64,000 bases of DNA, taken from Ophiodon elongatus (lineage: Eukaryota > Chordata > Actinopteri > Perciformes > Hexagrammidae). The notes beneath the pieces are model-generated. The model was given only the letters and a program-made list of their open reading frames with translations. It was not told where the DNA came from and searched no databases. A program made the position numbers and the translations under genes. Where the stretch lies: the NCBI GenBank assembly GCA_016806645.1, contig JACSYO010002166.1, positions 2,508,496-2,572,495 of the forward strand, written 5' to 3'. Positions 15,904 through 28,014 of the stretch are shown here, piece by piece; the stretch's first letter is position 1; each line of letters opens with the position of its first letter.

Positions 15904-18227
15904 ATGGTGACTGTAGGTGAGTGGCCGACAAGCCGATTTACTCTCTAAAATCATAATATTTGCCAAGTATTTTTGGTATTTTGAGAGCGAATACACAAGT
16001 ACTCCTAAGTATCCGTTCCTCTTTAGCTTGAATAACAGGACTAAGCCAAACGTGGCTAACACCTTAGAGCTAAAGCTAAGGAAGTAAGCTCATAGACATA
16101 CAATATGAACGCCAGTATTTGTAACTGCACTTCCGGTATTCTCCTGTCTTCATCGAGTCGTGCTTGGTCATTGTTTGAATAATAAATGGTTTGACAGTAG
16201 AAGTATCATATCTTCCTCGTGCGTGTGTGGTTGGTTGTTCCGTGTCGCAGTGGAGCTGCTGAGCCTCGTGCTGGTGTCGGTGCTGTGGGGCTGCACCAAC
16301 CCCTTCCTCAAGAGAGGCACGGAGGGCATAGAGCACGTGCAGCACAACGACAGGCTCTCTCAGCTCCTGGCTGAGGTCAGGTTTCTTTTCCTAAACCTCA
16401 AGGTAAATCCCGAGAGCCTCTTCTTTGAGTTGCCAGTGTGCACGTTTTGAAATTCGGACTTTTCCTTACAATTGGTTTGATTGAACTCCTTTCTCCACAG
16501 TACCTGGTCCCATTTCTCCTGAACCAGAGTGGCTCTTTGGTCTACTATTATACACTTTCCACCACAGGTGAGATACAATCTGATGGTAGCTCCTGGTTTA
16601 AACACAGCTGATATTTAAACTTGTATCATGAAGAGCACATGTGTGACTAAGAACATCTACTACACTACAGCACTACAGCAGTGCAGTTGTCATTGGATGC
16701 ATTATTACACTTGTACTTTAACTGCTCTTTGACTCAGCCCATATGCTCAGGTGTATTCCCTGCTTGCCCAACCTGAAGTGGTGCACATTTTATTAATATT
16801 TTTAAACAGACAGAGAATTTCAACTCTTACTGAGATAAACTAATAAACATGTTTTCTAAACCAGTACTAAAATGTTAGCTCTTTGTTCTGCATAACTTCC
16901 TGAAATATATCCTCATTAATTATCATTGCGGGAGGAAGACATACATTCTGCAGGCACACCTTGTTTATGAAAAGAAAGGTGTTAGTGATGACATGACATT
17001 AATGAAGGCTCAGTTCTGTGTGAGTGGCCCATTAAGCCATGACTGTGACAATGAGTCAGCATGTACATACCTGAAAGTGCATTCATTTCATTATTTACAC
17101 CTGTGCTTTTCCTGCTATGATGTGGCAAAAAGTCTCCTGTGAAAAAGACTTATGGTAGAAGCCAACAGTTTTTACCACACCCGTAAATGTCATGAGACGG
17201 CGAAATGTTGTCTAATTGAAAACTCTACCAGGGAGATTAGTTTACGTGCTATGACAGGGCAAATATATCCGTGTAACTGATCCAGGACTGCAACTCCCAG
17301 TTATTTTGTTATCTGCTGATTATGACTCTTCTGATCTTTAAAATGTCAGAAAAATAGTAAAAGAAAATGCCAGTCACAATTCTCGAGAGCCCAAGATGTT
17401 TTTAAATAGCTTTTTCTTAGTCCAACTAAAATAAATTTACTATAGTGTTAGATAAGGAAAAGCAGCAAATCCTCACATTTGAGGATCTGGCACATGTAAA
17501 TATTTTCCATTTTTGCTTGAAAAATAACTCAAAAGAATAATTGATTATCAAAATAGATCTGTTGATCCACTAACTGACCATTGTTTCAGCTCTAAACTGA
17601 CCCCACACCATATAGTAAGAAAGTATCCTGCTTGTGGGAACGTGTACAGCCTTAATTATAAAAAATATTATATCCAGTTTTCGCCACTTCTCTTCTGCAG
17701 AGTTATCGCTCGCTGTTCCTGTGGCCAACTCTCTCACCTTCCTTTGCACTCTGTTCACTGGCAAGTTACTGGGTGAAGAGTTTGGAGGCAAACGTAAGTG
17801 ACTCATTTTCATACACTAGCTCGCTTTTCAGCACCGGGGAAGTCACACAGCAAGTGATCCGGATACCCACCGGGAGAAAGCTTTAGAATCAAACATTTGG
17901 ATTCTGGAACGTGTTCAGAGATATCAAGTAATATTAGCTCAACATTACTTGACTGGCATGCCAAGACCTCATTGAGCATTTGATTCCCTCGTCTGCCCTT
18001 CTCCTCTCCTTGAAAAATACTGTACTGGTTGTGTTCTGATTTTTAAGATGTGCTTTTTTTTTTAAAATCATTTTCCTTTTCCTTCATGTCCTACCCCACA
18101 CTCCTGATCCTCTGCAGAGGCTGTCGCAGGAATGTTCCTCACCATGGCTGGCATCTCTCTTTGTGTTATAAGCTCCATTGATGGCGAAGACACAGAGCAG
18201 CAGAATATCACCCAGGCTGCACACTAA
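15904..18227 (+). CDS. tmem234: TMEM234, small multi-pass membrane protein (5 exons)
   Basis: CDS exons are 15904-15916, 16251-16402, 16501-16567, 17701-17793 and 18118-18227, giving 144 residues with all phases consistent. The first coding exon is only 13 bases (M-V-T-V plus one base) with a perfect GTGAGT donor. I chose it because no in-frame ATG precedes ELLSLVLVSVLWG in exon 2. Recognisable TMEM234 blocks are LVLVSVLWGCTNPFLKR, YLVPFLLNQSGSLVYYYTL, LSLAVPVANSLTF, GKLLGEEFGGK and AVAGMFLTMAGISLC. They give about four hydrophobic segments, as in the small EamA/DMT-like TMEM234 family, and the length fits human TMEM234. The molecular function is unknown; knockdown work in fish has linked the family to the kidney filtration barrier. 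It converges tail-to-tail with DCDC2B, an arrangement shared with mammals. Confidence 0.93.
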
Positions 18228-19465
18228 TAAAGATGAGGATTAAAACAAATCCTCCCGTACCTTCAAGTGATTCCTCAGCCAGGGAGGAAAGATGGCCAGA
18301 GCAGAGTTTGATCAGGACTAAAAGGGGCCATTTAGATTCAGACAGTGACTCCTGAGAGTAACGACTCCGGTGGGAGAATTGTGCCTAAATGAAGTGAGCG
18401 CGAGCTTCAAAAGACCTGTCCAGAAACCCTGACACGACGTTGAAGGGGAAGTGGGTTCATGGAGGGTTCACTTCAAGGCCAGACCAGATTTATGGCGCTT
18501 GCATAGACGTTGGTGGTTGTTAACGTTTACTTTTAAGCTCTCAGCTGCCCTGCCATGCGACTGGTATCGGCACGCTATAGGGGCCACATACAAATAAGGC
18601 TGGGGTTTGAAATGGACCAATTAGATCTAACGTCTTGGTTTAACGGGGGAATTTTTACTGCGGCTGCCTGCCGTCCACTGTGGTGTGTGTTTGGGTGAGA
18701 GCGGGACACAGGAGAGGACTAATTGCGGTTAGGCTCGAGGATAAAGCTGCTTTTCATTCACTGTCCTTAGTTTTCCTTGCTGCCTTGTATCCATAATGTA
18801 TTACTGAGATAGATGTACCACTGTTACTTAATTCTTCTCACAGTTACCGTGTTGTGTTCACTGTAAATGTGTCCAAACAAGCTGTACAGATTTCAGGAAT
18901 AACTGAAATGTACATAGTAATATATATTTTTTATTGTCACAGTATTTAATAGACACAAAAACCTGTACAGACAACTTTTTTTTATTGTTGCATCTATTCA
19001 GCTTGTGATGTGGTTGATATTTTGTTAATAAATTGTTGGCAAAACACGATGATCTCCATCACTGATTTCTGCAGATCAGAAATACATTTAGGCTTAAAAT
19101 GTCCCAAAAATATTGTTTCTTATGTACATATTGTATATGGAATTAACTGCATCATTGAACACCTACACCGTATCTGCATCAGAATGATCCCTGTCTTTTG
19201 GGAGCTTATAATGTCAGAAAAGTACACTTTTGACTGACTGTACTGAACTAGAACTTATGCTAGTGTGTCCATCTTTTGTAGTTTTTGTTCTTATGTTGTC
19301 TCAGCCTCTTCACATATTTTGACTTACTTTTTCTTAAAGAAAACAGCATAAATTAATGATGGTGCTGGTTCCATCACCACAGTCAAATTTTACCAATTGA
19401 ATCAAACATTCATTCAGCCGCGTCGGTCATCTGCTGTTATGATGATGTGACCTCTTTGACGATAT
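18228..19465. other. Convergent 3' UTR region of TMEM234 (+) and DCDC2B (-)
   Basis: No coding exon is seen between the two stop codons. A + strand AATAAA is at 19027 and minus-strand AATAAA motifs (TTTATT on +) lie near 18923 and 18981. The two 3' UTRs may therefore overlap. Confidence 0.5.
19027..19032 (+). terminator. Candidate TMEM234 polyadenylation signal (AATAAA)
   Basis: Canonical AATAAA 800 bases after the TMEM234 stop codon, followed by T/GT-rich sequence. Confidence 0.4.
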
Positions 19466-22400
19466 TCACCAGTCCTCCTGACGGTGGTTCTGTAGGCTCT
19501 CCTGTTAAAGAAAATCATTAAAAACACTGTAAAAGAAAACGCAATCAAGCACACATTTTCCCTGGGCCTGGTTATGGCGACGCCAATAAGCTATATATAA
19601 TAATGAGGTAAGTGAGCTTGCCTTTTCTTTCCCGCTCTGTGGCTGAGAGGCTGAGGACGAAGGCCTTGACCTTGAAGACGTCTGCTTCAGCTCAGGCTCC
19701 TTTTGAAGAGAGACGCGCATATAATTCTGACCAGTTTGTGTGTCCACGTACTTCTGAGTGGAAGCTGATGGTAGTGTGTGTGTATTGGTACCAGTATTTC
19801 AGCAGCAGACTCCTCAGTCCTCTGTTTCACGCCATCTTGTTCAGATGACGCAGCCTGTTACAGGAAACAAATCTCTCATTCTGAACCCATTCATAGTTCT
19901 ATTGTTATATTATGACACACGTAAACACCCACTCACACGTGTACTGTACCTGGTTTCCATCGTGTTTGTGTGGGTGTTCGCTCCCATTGTGCTGCTCCCT
20001 CTCTATAATTTGTGACTGTCTCTTGAGAGAAACAAATAAGGATTTATGTGTTTTTCTTTCCACTTGCAGAATACAGTATCATACTATGTGTCAAGGGCAC
20101 CATGATGCATGGATATATCAATTCATTTTCATGTTTCCATGTCGTCTCCATTTTATACCCACAATTATTTTCCACTTTGTAGAAAGATTGCCCTGCATCG
20201 TACTTTGAGAGTGAATGAATGTGAATGTGAACATCTTCACTTCGATAAGAAGCAAACAAATTCACATGGAACATAAAAAAAATGTTTGATTTACCTGCTG
20301 TGTGTCTCGGCTGTGTAATTCCTCCTCCTCCACTATTTCTGCAGCTCTCTTTAGACAAACATGAGAGACGGTTTGAGAAAAAACCTCTGCTTTGAACATA
20401 ATTTCAGCAATTAATTCAACCTCCTTCAGTGAGATTTTGGCATTCAATTCCAGCATCGTATTATGTGGTTATAAGGCTACAAGGACACATGGGTCAGGCG
20501 AACCTGGTCAACAGGAAGCTCTGTAGCTGTGTTTTCATCCTCGTGCACCTCCTCGGCCCCTCGCACCTCCTCTCTTCTCTTCCGTGCTGCTCTTTTAAAC
20601 ACGCTGGGCTGGACTGGAATGAGCAGAAATCAAAAAGCTGCTTGTATAACGATTTAACACAAAGTGCATCGTCCTCCTTGTGAACGCGAAGAAGTTAGAT
20701 ATAAAATGAGAAGCGTAACGATGGGGATTCTAACCAGATCCGTTGCTGGGTGGTGGTCTTGGCTGTCCCCTGTAGTTGCGGATCTTGACCGGCCTGGCGA
20801 AGAACTCCGAGGTCTCCCCTGCTCCTGCTCTCCTGCTCCTCTGCTGTGCGGCTGCTGGAGCTGCAGCTTCGTCTCCTGTCGACTTCACCCTCCGACCGTC
20901 TGACTGAAATTCATGGGATGCAACTGAATCAATCCAACATCATGTATAGGCACGAAATACCCTGAGCACAGTTTGTCTCACTGGTGTATGTGTTAGGCAG
21001 AATACGCCAAACAAATTAACAGTCTCTATATATGGCTCCTGTGGTGTGAATACAAGACATAGGGGGGTTGTTTCTTACCTCTGGGGAGTCGAGGAGGGCT
21101 GAGTCACTATACTGGTCTTCTGGACCGCTCCTTGCTTTCCTGTTCTAAGAGAAACACACAAGCCGTATACCGCTGTTGCTCACACCTGACACATGTTGCA
21201 AATGAACTGTCGGCTGCAGAGCAGCGATGCTGAGACTATTTTAAGACATGAAGGTGAGTAAATTATATTAATAACTAAAGGTACCTCATTTCTCCTTAAC
21301 AGCCTTCTCTTTCCTGGGTTGTATCTACAAAATAAAGAAAACCACTTTCATGTGAAAAGATTTTTTTTTGTTCCTGTTCCATCTTGTCTGACAATCACTT
21401 TATTTTAGAGAGCAGAGCAGCCAGCAACGATGCACATAAACATGCGTCTTTACTCACAAAGGGCCTTGGAAAACAATACCTCTCTGTGTCTTTTGAAACC
21501 AGCAGCTCCACATATGGAAGTTTCTTGAACCTCTCGGTTCCCACGGCAACATAGCAGTGGCCTGTCTCCAGTTCCACGGCTGAGGACACCGTTGCTCCTT
21601 CCATAGAGCACAACCTTATAAAACACAGGAGTTAGGGGAGATATTTTGTCCGAATGTCTCCTCCTCTATTGGTATTCCGCAGAGTGCATGTGTGTGTGTG
21701 ACTATCTGTCAGTGTCACTGACCTGCGCACAGCTCCAGTTCGTAAGCTGACCTTCTCTGTGACCAGACTCAGGATCTTCTCCAGGTCCTGCTGCATGCTC
21801 CGAGGAATGATGAACCGGAATGGTGGACATAGGAGATCTCCATTACGGAAAACGCTGAACAGGATGGATAGTTTTTTTTACATTTCTTAAATTCTGAAGG
21901 AAATAATACAAGCCCATATGTAGACTGAAACAGTTCCTCCTGTGGCCATGACCCGATACTATACTAATGTTATTCCAACAAAATGAAAAAAAGGATTCAT
22001 TCTCTGAGGGCTCCTCTGTCTGGACCAAGAAGGTGGACAGTCTACTGACCACCTGACATTGCATCCAGTCGTGCAGCTAGCATGCTTAAAAAGGGAGAAT
22101 TGTACTAAAAACACAGTAATTCATTGTGTGTGTTTTCATAGTTTGTCCAACTCACTGTAAAATGCAAGGCAGAGGTATAAACTTCCTCCATTTGGCTGAA
22201 ACATTTGGCCTCTGGGTTACTTTGGTCTGCAGAAGACATTCAGAAAATCACATTCATGGTACTGCAAAACGTTATAATGTTGGCATTTTCTCAGAGAAAT
22301 TCGAAAATCAGTTTTACATCATTCATGTCCTGCACATCAATTACACTGCACATCCATCACAGAAAAATCAGCCATCCCAAATGCGTAATGACTGACTAAC

Positions 22401-24156
22401 TATTCTGCTCATGTCGGCTCAAGTGCGGCAGCCAAGGAGACAAACGTCGCTCCAAGACCTCTTCAACGGCACATTCGCAGTCTGAAGGCTCCTGTCAAAG
22501 CCCATGTCGTCCCATATCAATGACATCTGAAGCCAATATCCGTGTCTGCCTCTGATAACGCAGCTGGACTAAATCAATCAGCTCGGAACAAACCAGACAT
22601 TGATAATCTTCCCTTATTGTTTTTACTCTGAAGTGGCAGCCGTTTAATGCATTTACAGTGTCTCCGGGCAGAGAAGGAGGCGTGGGGAGGTGACTGTGGG
22701 CCTCGGGCCTGCCCAGACAAGCGCATAGCCCTGATACCGCTGCGTGGAAGCCTTACTCTTTGTTTCGCCAGCAGGATAAAACACAACTCACTCACGGACA
22801 CACTTCCTGCATTGCTCCACAGCAACCACAACACAGGCGTGTAAGACTTTAAAACCAAAGAACCAAAATGGCAGACAACCAAGGCACACACAATTACTCT
22901 CCGCTCCTTTCATGTTTTTCAGAGAAGACTGATTTCATAAGACTGAGGGCACTCTGCGTCTGAAAAACCAAGCGGTCACCCCCTAACAGCTGGTCAGAAT
23001 ACAAAGCCAGCACTTGTCAGCATGAGTATGTGTGTGTGTGTACTTGTTTGAAATCTATTTTGTGTGAATGTTAAGAGAGCGTCTGCCTGCACGATGCCAC
23101 CATCATCATTATCGTAAACAAGCAAAAGAGAAAAGACTCCAGATTCATTCAGAGAATTTTCTCGGTGGAAATGATCATAACCTCTGAAACGCTGTGAATT
23201 CCTGATCTATGACAATATCCGGCTGTAATCACTGAATCTAACGTCACATGAGACCCTTAAAAGGGCGCCCCGCAAGGCCTGAGTGACTGGTCAATGGGCA
23301 GCACAATCATTATCCCATTGTTTCCTGTAATTTACATGACAACCAGTGACATCAACGAGACGGTCAGCACAACGGGTGGTCCTAATCTAACTAGTGCCAA
23401 CGGAACAACATGTGCTCACATTTAAAGGCAAATGAGAGCTTGTCTCAATAATGGAAAGTCCTTAACACATTTTCATATTTGATTTGGCAGAAGTTGAATA
23501 GATAAAAACGGATTTGAGTACAGTGCAGCCTGGTGGTGCATTCCTCCTGGTTAGACTGGGATTAATCAGTGATGGACTGTGCTGTTGGCTTTAAGAGCAA
23601 GCCACATGACAAAATAAAAGCCTACCTGGGTTTCTTCACGGGCAGCAGGGTGCTTTTTCGTTCTGGCGTTCAAGTAACTAAACAACAAAACAACAGATAC
23701 GATTAAAATAGCTGTACTGTATATATTCACACCTCTTTTCCGAACACCAAAAAGTATTAATTCTAAATTAATTTACTTTCATCCTAGAGACAAAAAAAAA
23801 AGTCTGCTATTAGAGGAACTGTACATTAAAATTATTTCTAATATCAGCACAGTAAGTAGTTATTGTACTTACTCCAGTTTCTTGAACCTTTCAAAGCCAG
23901 CAGCAACATACTGGGCTCCTGTCTGAAGGTCCTGGAGGTCTGGGACCCTGTGGCCCTGTCTGGGGGTGTACAGAGTCCTGACGGCAAGTGGAGCCCCGAT
24001 GCTCTGGGTCACTTCAGTCAGGAAGGCCTCCATGGTGACCACATGTCTCTGGTTGACCACGAACCTCCGTCCACTGTAGAAGGGGTCTCCATTCTTATAC
24101 ACCACCACGCTCTTCACTGGAGGCAGGGGAGTCGTGGCTGCGGTGCTGGCAGCCAT
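19466..24156 (-). CDS. dcdc2b: DCDC2B, tandem doublecortin-domain protein (one linker exon not found)
   Basis: Exons found, in gene order: 24156-23873, 23677-23626, 21854-21723, 21614-21458, 21144-21079, 20903-20735, 20613-20504, 20348-20295, 19753-19622 and 19501-19466. The first encodes doublecortin domain 1 (VVVYKNGDPFYSGRRFVV, then TMEAFLTEVTQSIGAPLAVR and QYVAAGFERFKKL). Domain 2 spans exons 3-4 of those found (VFRNGDLL, LVTEKVSLRTGAVRRLCS, HCYVAVGTERFKKLPYVELL). The tail carries SEFFARP and the family motif ELPVDQ-RAAEIVEEEE split across an exon junction. APLAVR and AAGFERF favour DCDC2B over DCDC2 or DCDC2C. Doublecortin domains bind microtubules and relatives act at cilia. The exon at 21854 starts in phase 2 whereas 23626 ends in phase 0, so a linker exon in 21855-23625 is missing from my model. 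The last exon rests on a GC donor at 19621. Confidence 0.88.
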
Positions 24157-24546
24157 CTATGGGCCAGCTGCTACTGTCACGAGACACATTTTTAAAAAAA
24201 GGCTGTTTTTGAGTCCAACACACCTCATCATTCTCTCCACATACATACAAGTTCACTCACTGAGCCTGGAGTGGCATTTAAAGACCATCTTCATACACCA
24301 GACACGTTCACATGCCACATTCTTCAGGTCACACATTAACACAATAGTCGGTGACTCACAAGCCCGGGGGACGACGAAGCGAGGAAATGGTAGAACTGAA
24401 GGCAAAGGTGAAAATCAGTCCCCCGAGTTGTTGTGGTCCGTCTGGACTCCGGCTCGCCACGTTCTGCTCTATCTGTCCCCCTAACACACACACACACACA
24501 CATTCACATTCACACACTACTCCACTGACGGCGGTGAGTATTTCCT

Positions 24547-24561
24547 GGTTGCTATGGCAGC
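24547..24561 (-). promoter_or_regulatory. X-box-like (RFX) motif upstream of DCDC2B
   Basis: On the minus strand the site reads GCTGCC-AT-AGCAAC, close to the RFX X-box consensus GTNRCC-N(0-3)-RGYAAC (one mismatch in the first half-site, second half-site perfect). It lies about 390 bp upstream of the DCDC2B start codon. RFX factors drive many ciliary genes. Function is inferred from the motif only. Confidence 0.45.
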
Positions 24562-25149
24562 GTGGCCAGCAATGACTGGCTTTGTGGGCCAAACCATCGG
24601 CAGCAACCACAACAAAAGAGACAGACAGAGAAGGAGAGATGGGTGGGTCACTGTGTTGGAAGCTGAATCAATAAGATAAACTCTTCCCCCAGTTGTCTGT
24701 ATTTTCCCCCCAAAAAATGATTGCAAAATATATCATGCATATAAGCATTTCCCAGCAAGTGTGCAAACCAGCAGGTGATAAAACCATTACTGAAATTTCT
24801 CAAAAGTGACCTCTTATGAACATTGAAATAAGACACTTTTTTTAAAAAGTGCAATTTTAGGAACAAGACACGGCAATGTTTATTCTGTGTTTTGTCTTTA
24901 AAAGCCTCCTCCTGTGGGTGTTCTTTAAAGAGAATAATACCAAAAGACAACAGCAGCTTCATAGGAGACAGGTCCTCTCATGTGATGAGAGAAAGTTCAT
25001 TCATTGTGATCCAAATGGGAAATTTAAGCTTCTTTGAGTCACAACATTACTTGTTCAGAGCCAAGGATCTCTCCCCTGAAACAGTAACTACCTTTTGACC
25101 CAATATCAGCAAAGCCACAGCAGAAAGACGACTTTTTAGAAAAATACAA

Positions 25150-25155
25150 TTTATT
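25150..25155 (-). terminator. Candidate IQCC polyadenylation signal (AATAAA)
   Basis: TTTATT on the + strand, about 180 bases beyond the IQCC stop codon in the direction of transcription. Confidence 0.5.
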
Positions 25156-25332
25156 CATTTCTTGAATTAGCAAATAATACATACAATGTACAGCGTTTGT
25201 CAAACACATGATAAATACCACTGAGAGCAATCTATTTACAGTGTCTTTGTTCATGTATAAAAGTTCAGTTAACAGACAGCAATCAGGCCTTCAGTCCCAC
25301 ATTATCAAGTCCGGTTCACATTACTTCTGCTG

Positions 25333-27670
25333 TCAGGATACGCTCAGCCTGTCCTTCAGTGACAAGTACTGTAGAAGAGAAGACAGAAGGGAAAAACATT
25401 CATTAAAACTTTTACCTTGGGTGAGCAAACTCCCATCCATGAGGGAATCCTGCTTTCTCTGATGTACATGACGTGTTCTTTGTGCACATGAATCCACATC
25501 CTGGCAGCTTTCCATCCCCTGGAGCTGCAGGGTGCTGCGTAGGAGCAGTGATGTAGGATTTATGGCAACATTAATTTTGTTGTAAGATAAATTAAGGGAT
25601 TTTATTGGTACACAGTCTGTGTGCCAAAAGTACAGGCTGCTGAATGTACGAAGAAAACACTAAATAAAAAAGGTCAGATCGTAGAAAGAAAACCGGTTGA
25701 ATCATGTACATAGCGTCAGTAAATCTGTGCCGCTTTACCGCCTTCAGGACATGTTGGCTGTGTTCAATAAGTAGTTACTGATGCTGCTGATACACAATGG
25801 TAATTATTCAGGCACGGATACCTACAATGTACGCATTCTTTTCTGATGCTTCTTGGAACGACTGTACTGACTTCTTTTTGAGGTCACTAAATAAATTCGG
25901 TCTTGAAGCAGAGGCAATTTTCTTACAGCAGGAGACTGCCACTGCTGAATAAATGCAGGAAACTAACCACTTCCTCTGTCTTACCTTTTTCCTGCTGTCA
26001 ATAGCCTGTTGTAGCCAGACCAGCTCCATGGTCAGGGCGTTTCTATGGAGACGCAGGGCCTCCGGGGTACAGGGCACCTCCTGAGCCAAGCCCAACTGCC
26101 GGGGAGCTGAAGGAAGGACGGTAAATTCAAAATGACTGGTAAGGCATCTACTCTGCAGGAAGATAATCTGTTTGCAATCACATAAGTACAACACGTGTTT
26201 TACACAAAAGTCAAATTTTCCGTAATCCTGTATACACAGAGTTTTTTTCTTTTTACTTCTCTTTTCGGTTACTTTTTAACTGAAAACCCTCCAAATGTGG
26301 GGAGAATAAAAAAAACTTTAAAAAGGTAAATTAAAGGTTTTTAAGCAGATCCCTGTTTTAAATAATTAAAACTAATAATAATAATTATACATTTTTAATC
26401 TATTTTCAGCAAACCAGAGTCGATGTATTCCATCACCAACTAATTTATTTTATTTATAAGGATATTGTCAGCAGTGTTTACACAACAAGACTTGTGCTTG
26501 AACGATGAACTTATTCATCAATCATTTAATTTTATTTCTTCGATCGAAAACCAACAACGTTGAAAGCATCTCATTGAGTGCTTAGAAATTGGGTTTGGCA
26601 ATTTCCTCATAGTTTCTGACATTGTATTGGATTAAAGGATCTGGAAACTAATTGTTAGTTGAAGCCCCACGTAAGACACAACCTTGTACTTCTGTTATAA
26701 CTGAATAATGATAAGTGGAGAGTAAACAATCCCATTTAATTAACAAAAGACAACGGGGAACTACTACTGTTATGTGTACAGCTCTCACCTTTGTGAGAGT
26801 GACCATAGGTCGTGTCCAGCTCCAAACTGCTCCAGACGGTGGTGGAGTCTCCATCTTTCTCCACCTCTGTGCTTTCTATCTGTGACACTCCAGCAACTGT
26901 GACATTGCCGCTCTGGATCCAGTGCTTAGAAAGGGAGGCCCGTCCTCTGGTGTGTGAATCATCTCTCTCTGCTTCGATCTTCTCCAGGAGGACACAAGGA
27001 TCTCCTCTCTCCTCTGACAATGGTGCTGCTGCTGATACTGATGATGATGATGATGATGATGGTGATGATGCTGCTGCTGCTGATGGGCTTTGGGGACTGG
27101 CACAGACATCTAGTCGTGCATCTGAATGTTTGCCTGCAAAGCTGCTGGGTCGTAGAAGTGGACTGTCCTGAAGATGCACGAGCACAAGCAATGAGAGAGA
27201 GAGGCACCGAGACGCTGATTCACCCACAACACAGTCTCGGTTAACGCAACCTACCGTGTCTGTGAAGTGGGGGACAGGGACGACCGTCTCCTTCCACTCC
27301 ACGTGGGTCGAGCCTCCATCGATCTCCTTCACGATGTCCTCAAAGTCTCCTCGCGCGCCACGGATTTCGTTTCTCGCCAAGTACCCACGTGCAGAAGCCT
27401 ACCGAGGAGAGGAGCGTTAAAGTACTTCATAGTGACGGCCACTTGTCCCTGCTAGCCTACTTTTGGTGACGTCACTGCTCATAACAACAGCAAAGTTCTG
27501 CCGTTAGCATTAGCAGCCGTTTTCAGAGTTAGCAAAACAAGTTAAAAACAAACAAATAAACAACTGACGTGAATAACTTTAGGTGTAAAGACGAAACTTG
27601 ACAGTAGGATATCTAGATGAATCATTACCTGAAAGCAGGTGAGTGTCTTCTCCCATTTGCCTCTGTCCAT
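25333..27670 (-). CDS. iqcc: IQCC, IQ-motif-containing protein C (5 exons)
   Basis: Exons in gene order are 27670-27629, 27398-27255, 27167-26789, 26106-25985 and 25368-25333. They give 240 residues with phases 0, 0, 1, 0 all consistent. Exon 1 encodes MDRGKWEKTLTCFQ, and together with exon 2 forms one IQ motif (CFQ-ASARGYLARNEIRG) that should bind calmodulin-type EF-hand proteins. The block DFEDIVKEIDGG and the late block HRNALTMELVWLQQAIDSRK followed by YLSLKDRL match the two conserved parts of vertebrate IQCC. The middle (exon 3) is low-complexity, with a Ser/Ala run encoded by the trinucleotide repeat near 27028-27085. Human IQCC is much longer after the last block, so this fish protein is short at its C terminus. 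It lies next to DCDC2B on the same strand, as in mammals, and head-to-head with FANCM. Confidence 0.9.
27028..27085. repeat. GAT/GCT trinucleotide repeat coding for Ser/Ala runs in IQCC
   Basis: Near-pure GAT and GCT units on the + strand read as poly-Ser and Ala on the minus strand within IQCC exon 3. Shifted frames give artefactual His- or Met-rich ORFs. Confidence 0.85.
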
Positions 27671-28014
27671 CGCTATGGTAACGTGAGAGCGGGATATGAA
27701 CTCAAACTCCTGGTTTAGTTCCGGTGTCACACACACAAAATAAAAGCCTCCTCGTTAAGTGCAACAACGTACGTGTGTCGATTTCGCTCTTAGTTTTATA
27801 TATTGCCGTCAATACGATACAGAGATTTTCTTCACAGTTTAAACTGCATTTAAATAACTTAAATGACTCTGCAGTAAAACCGTGGTTATGTATGTGGTGT
27901 TTTATTTTGGTAGAACGTGAGCGGAAGTGACCATGTGTTTGTATTCCGGGATTCACTTCGCGATGTTGCTGCTCGCGCCATGGAACTTTTTCTCCATTTT
28001 TTCCGCCACAACTA
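27671..28014. promoter_or_regulatory. Head-to-head IQCC/FANCM promoter interval
   Basis: Only 344 bp separate the IQCC start codon (27670, -) from the FANCM start codon (28015, +), so both promoters and 5' UTRs must share it. An ETS-type CGGAAGTGA is at 27922-27930 on the FANCM side, and the reverse TTCCGG at 27719-27724. GTTACC-AT-AGCGAT on the minus strand (27669-27682) is a partial X-box just above the IQCC start codon. No TATA box is convincingly placed. Activity is inferred. Confidence 0.65.

Larger units (their letters stand above)
24157..25332. other. DCDC2B upstream region and IQCC 3' UTR
   Basis: No coding exon is supported. It contains a short CA tract (about 24484-24502), an X-box-like motif at 24547-24561 and a minus-strand AATAAA at 25150-25155 that suits the IQCC transcript. 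Confidence 0.5.

Noticed and set aside
22420..22510. Candidate DCDC2B linker exon on the minus strand after TTGACAG
   Set aside because: One frame gives a vaguely linker-like peptide, but it meets a stop before any good donor and does not leave the required phase.
26876..27244. Poly-His, poly-Met and poly-Ile ORFs
   Set aside because: They are alternative frames of the trinucleotide repeat in IQCC exon 3.
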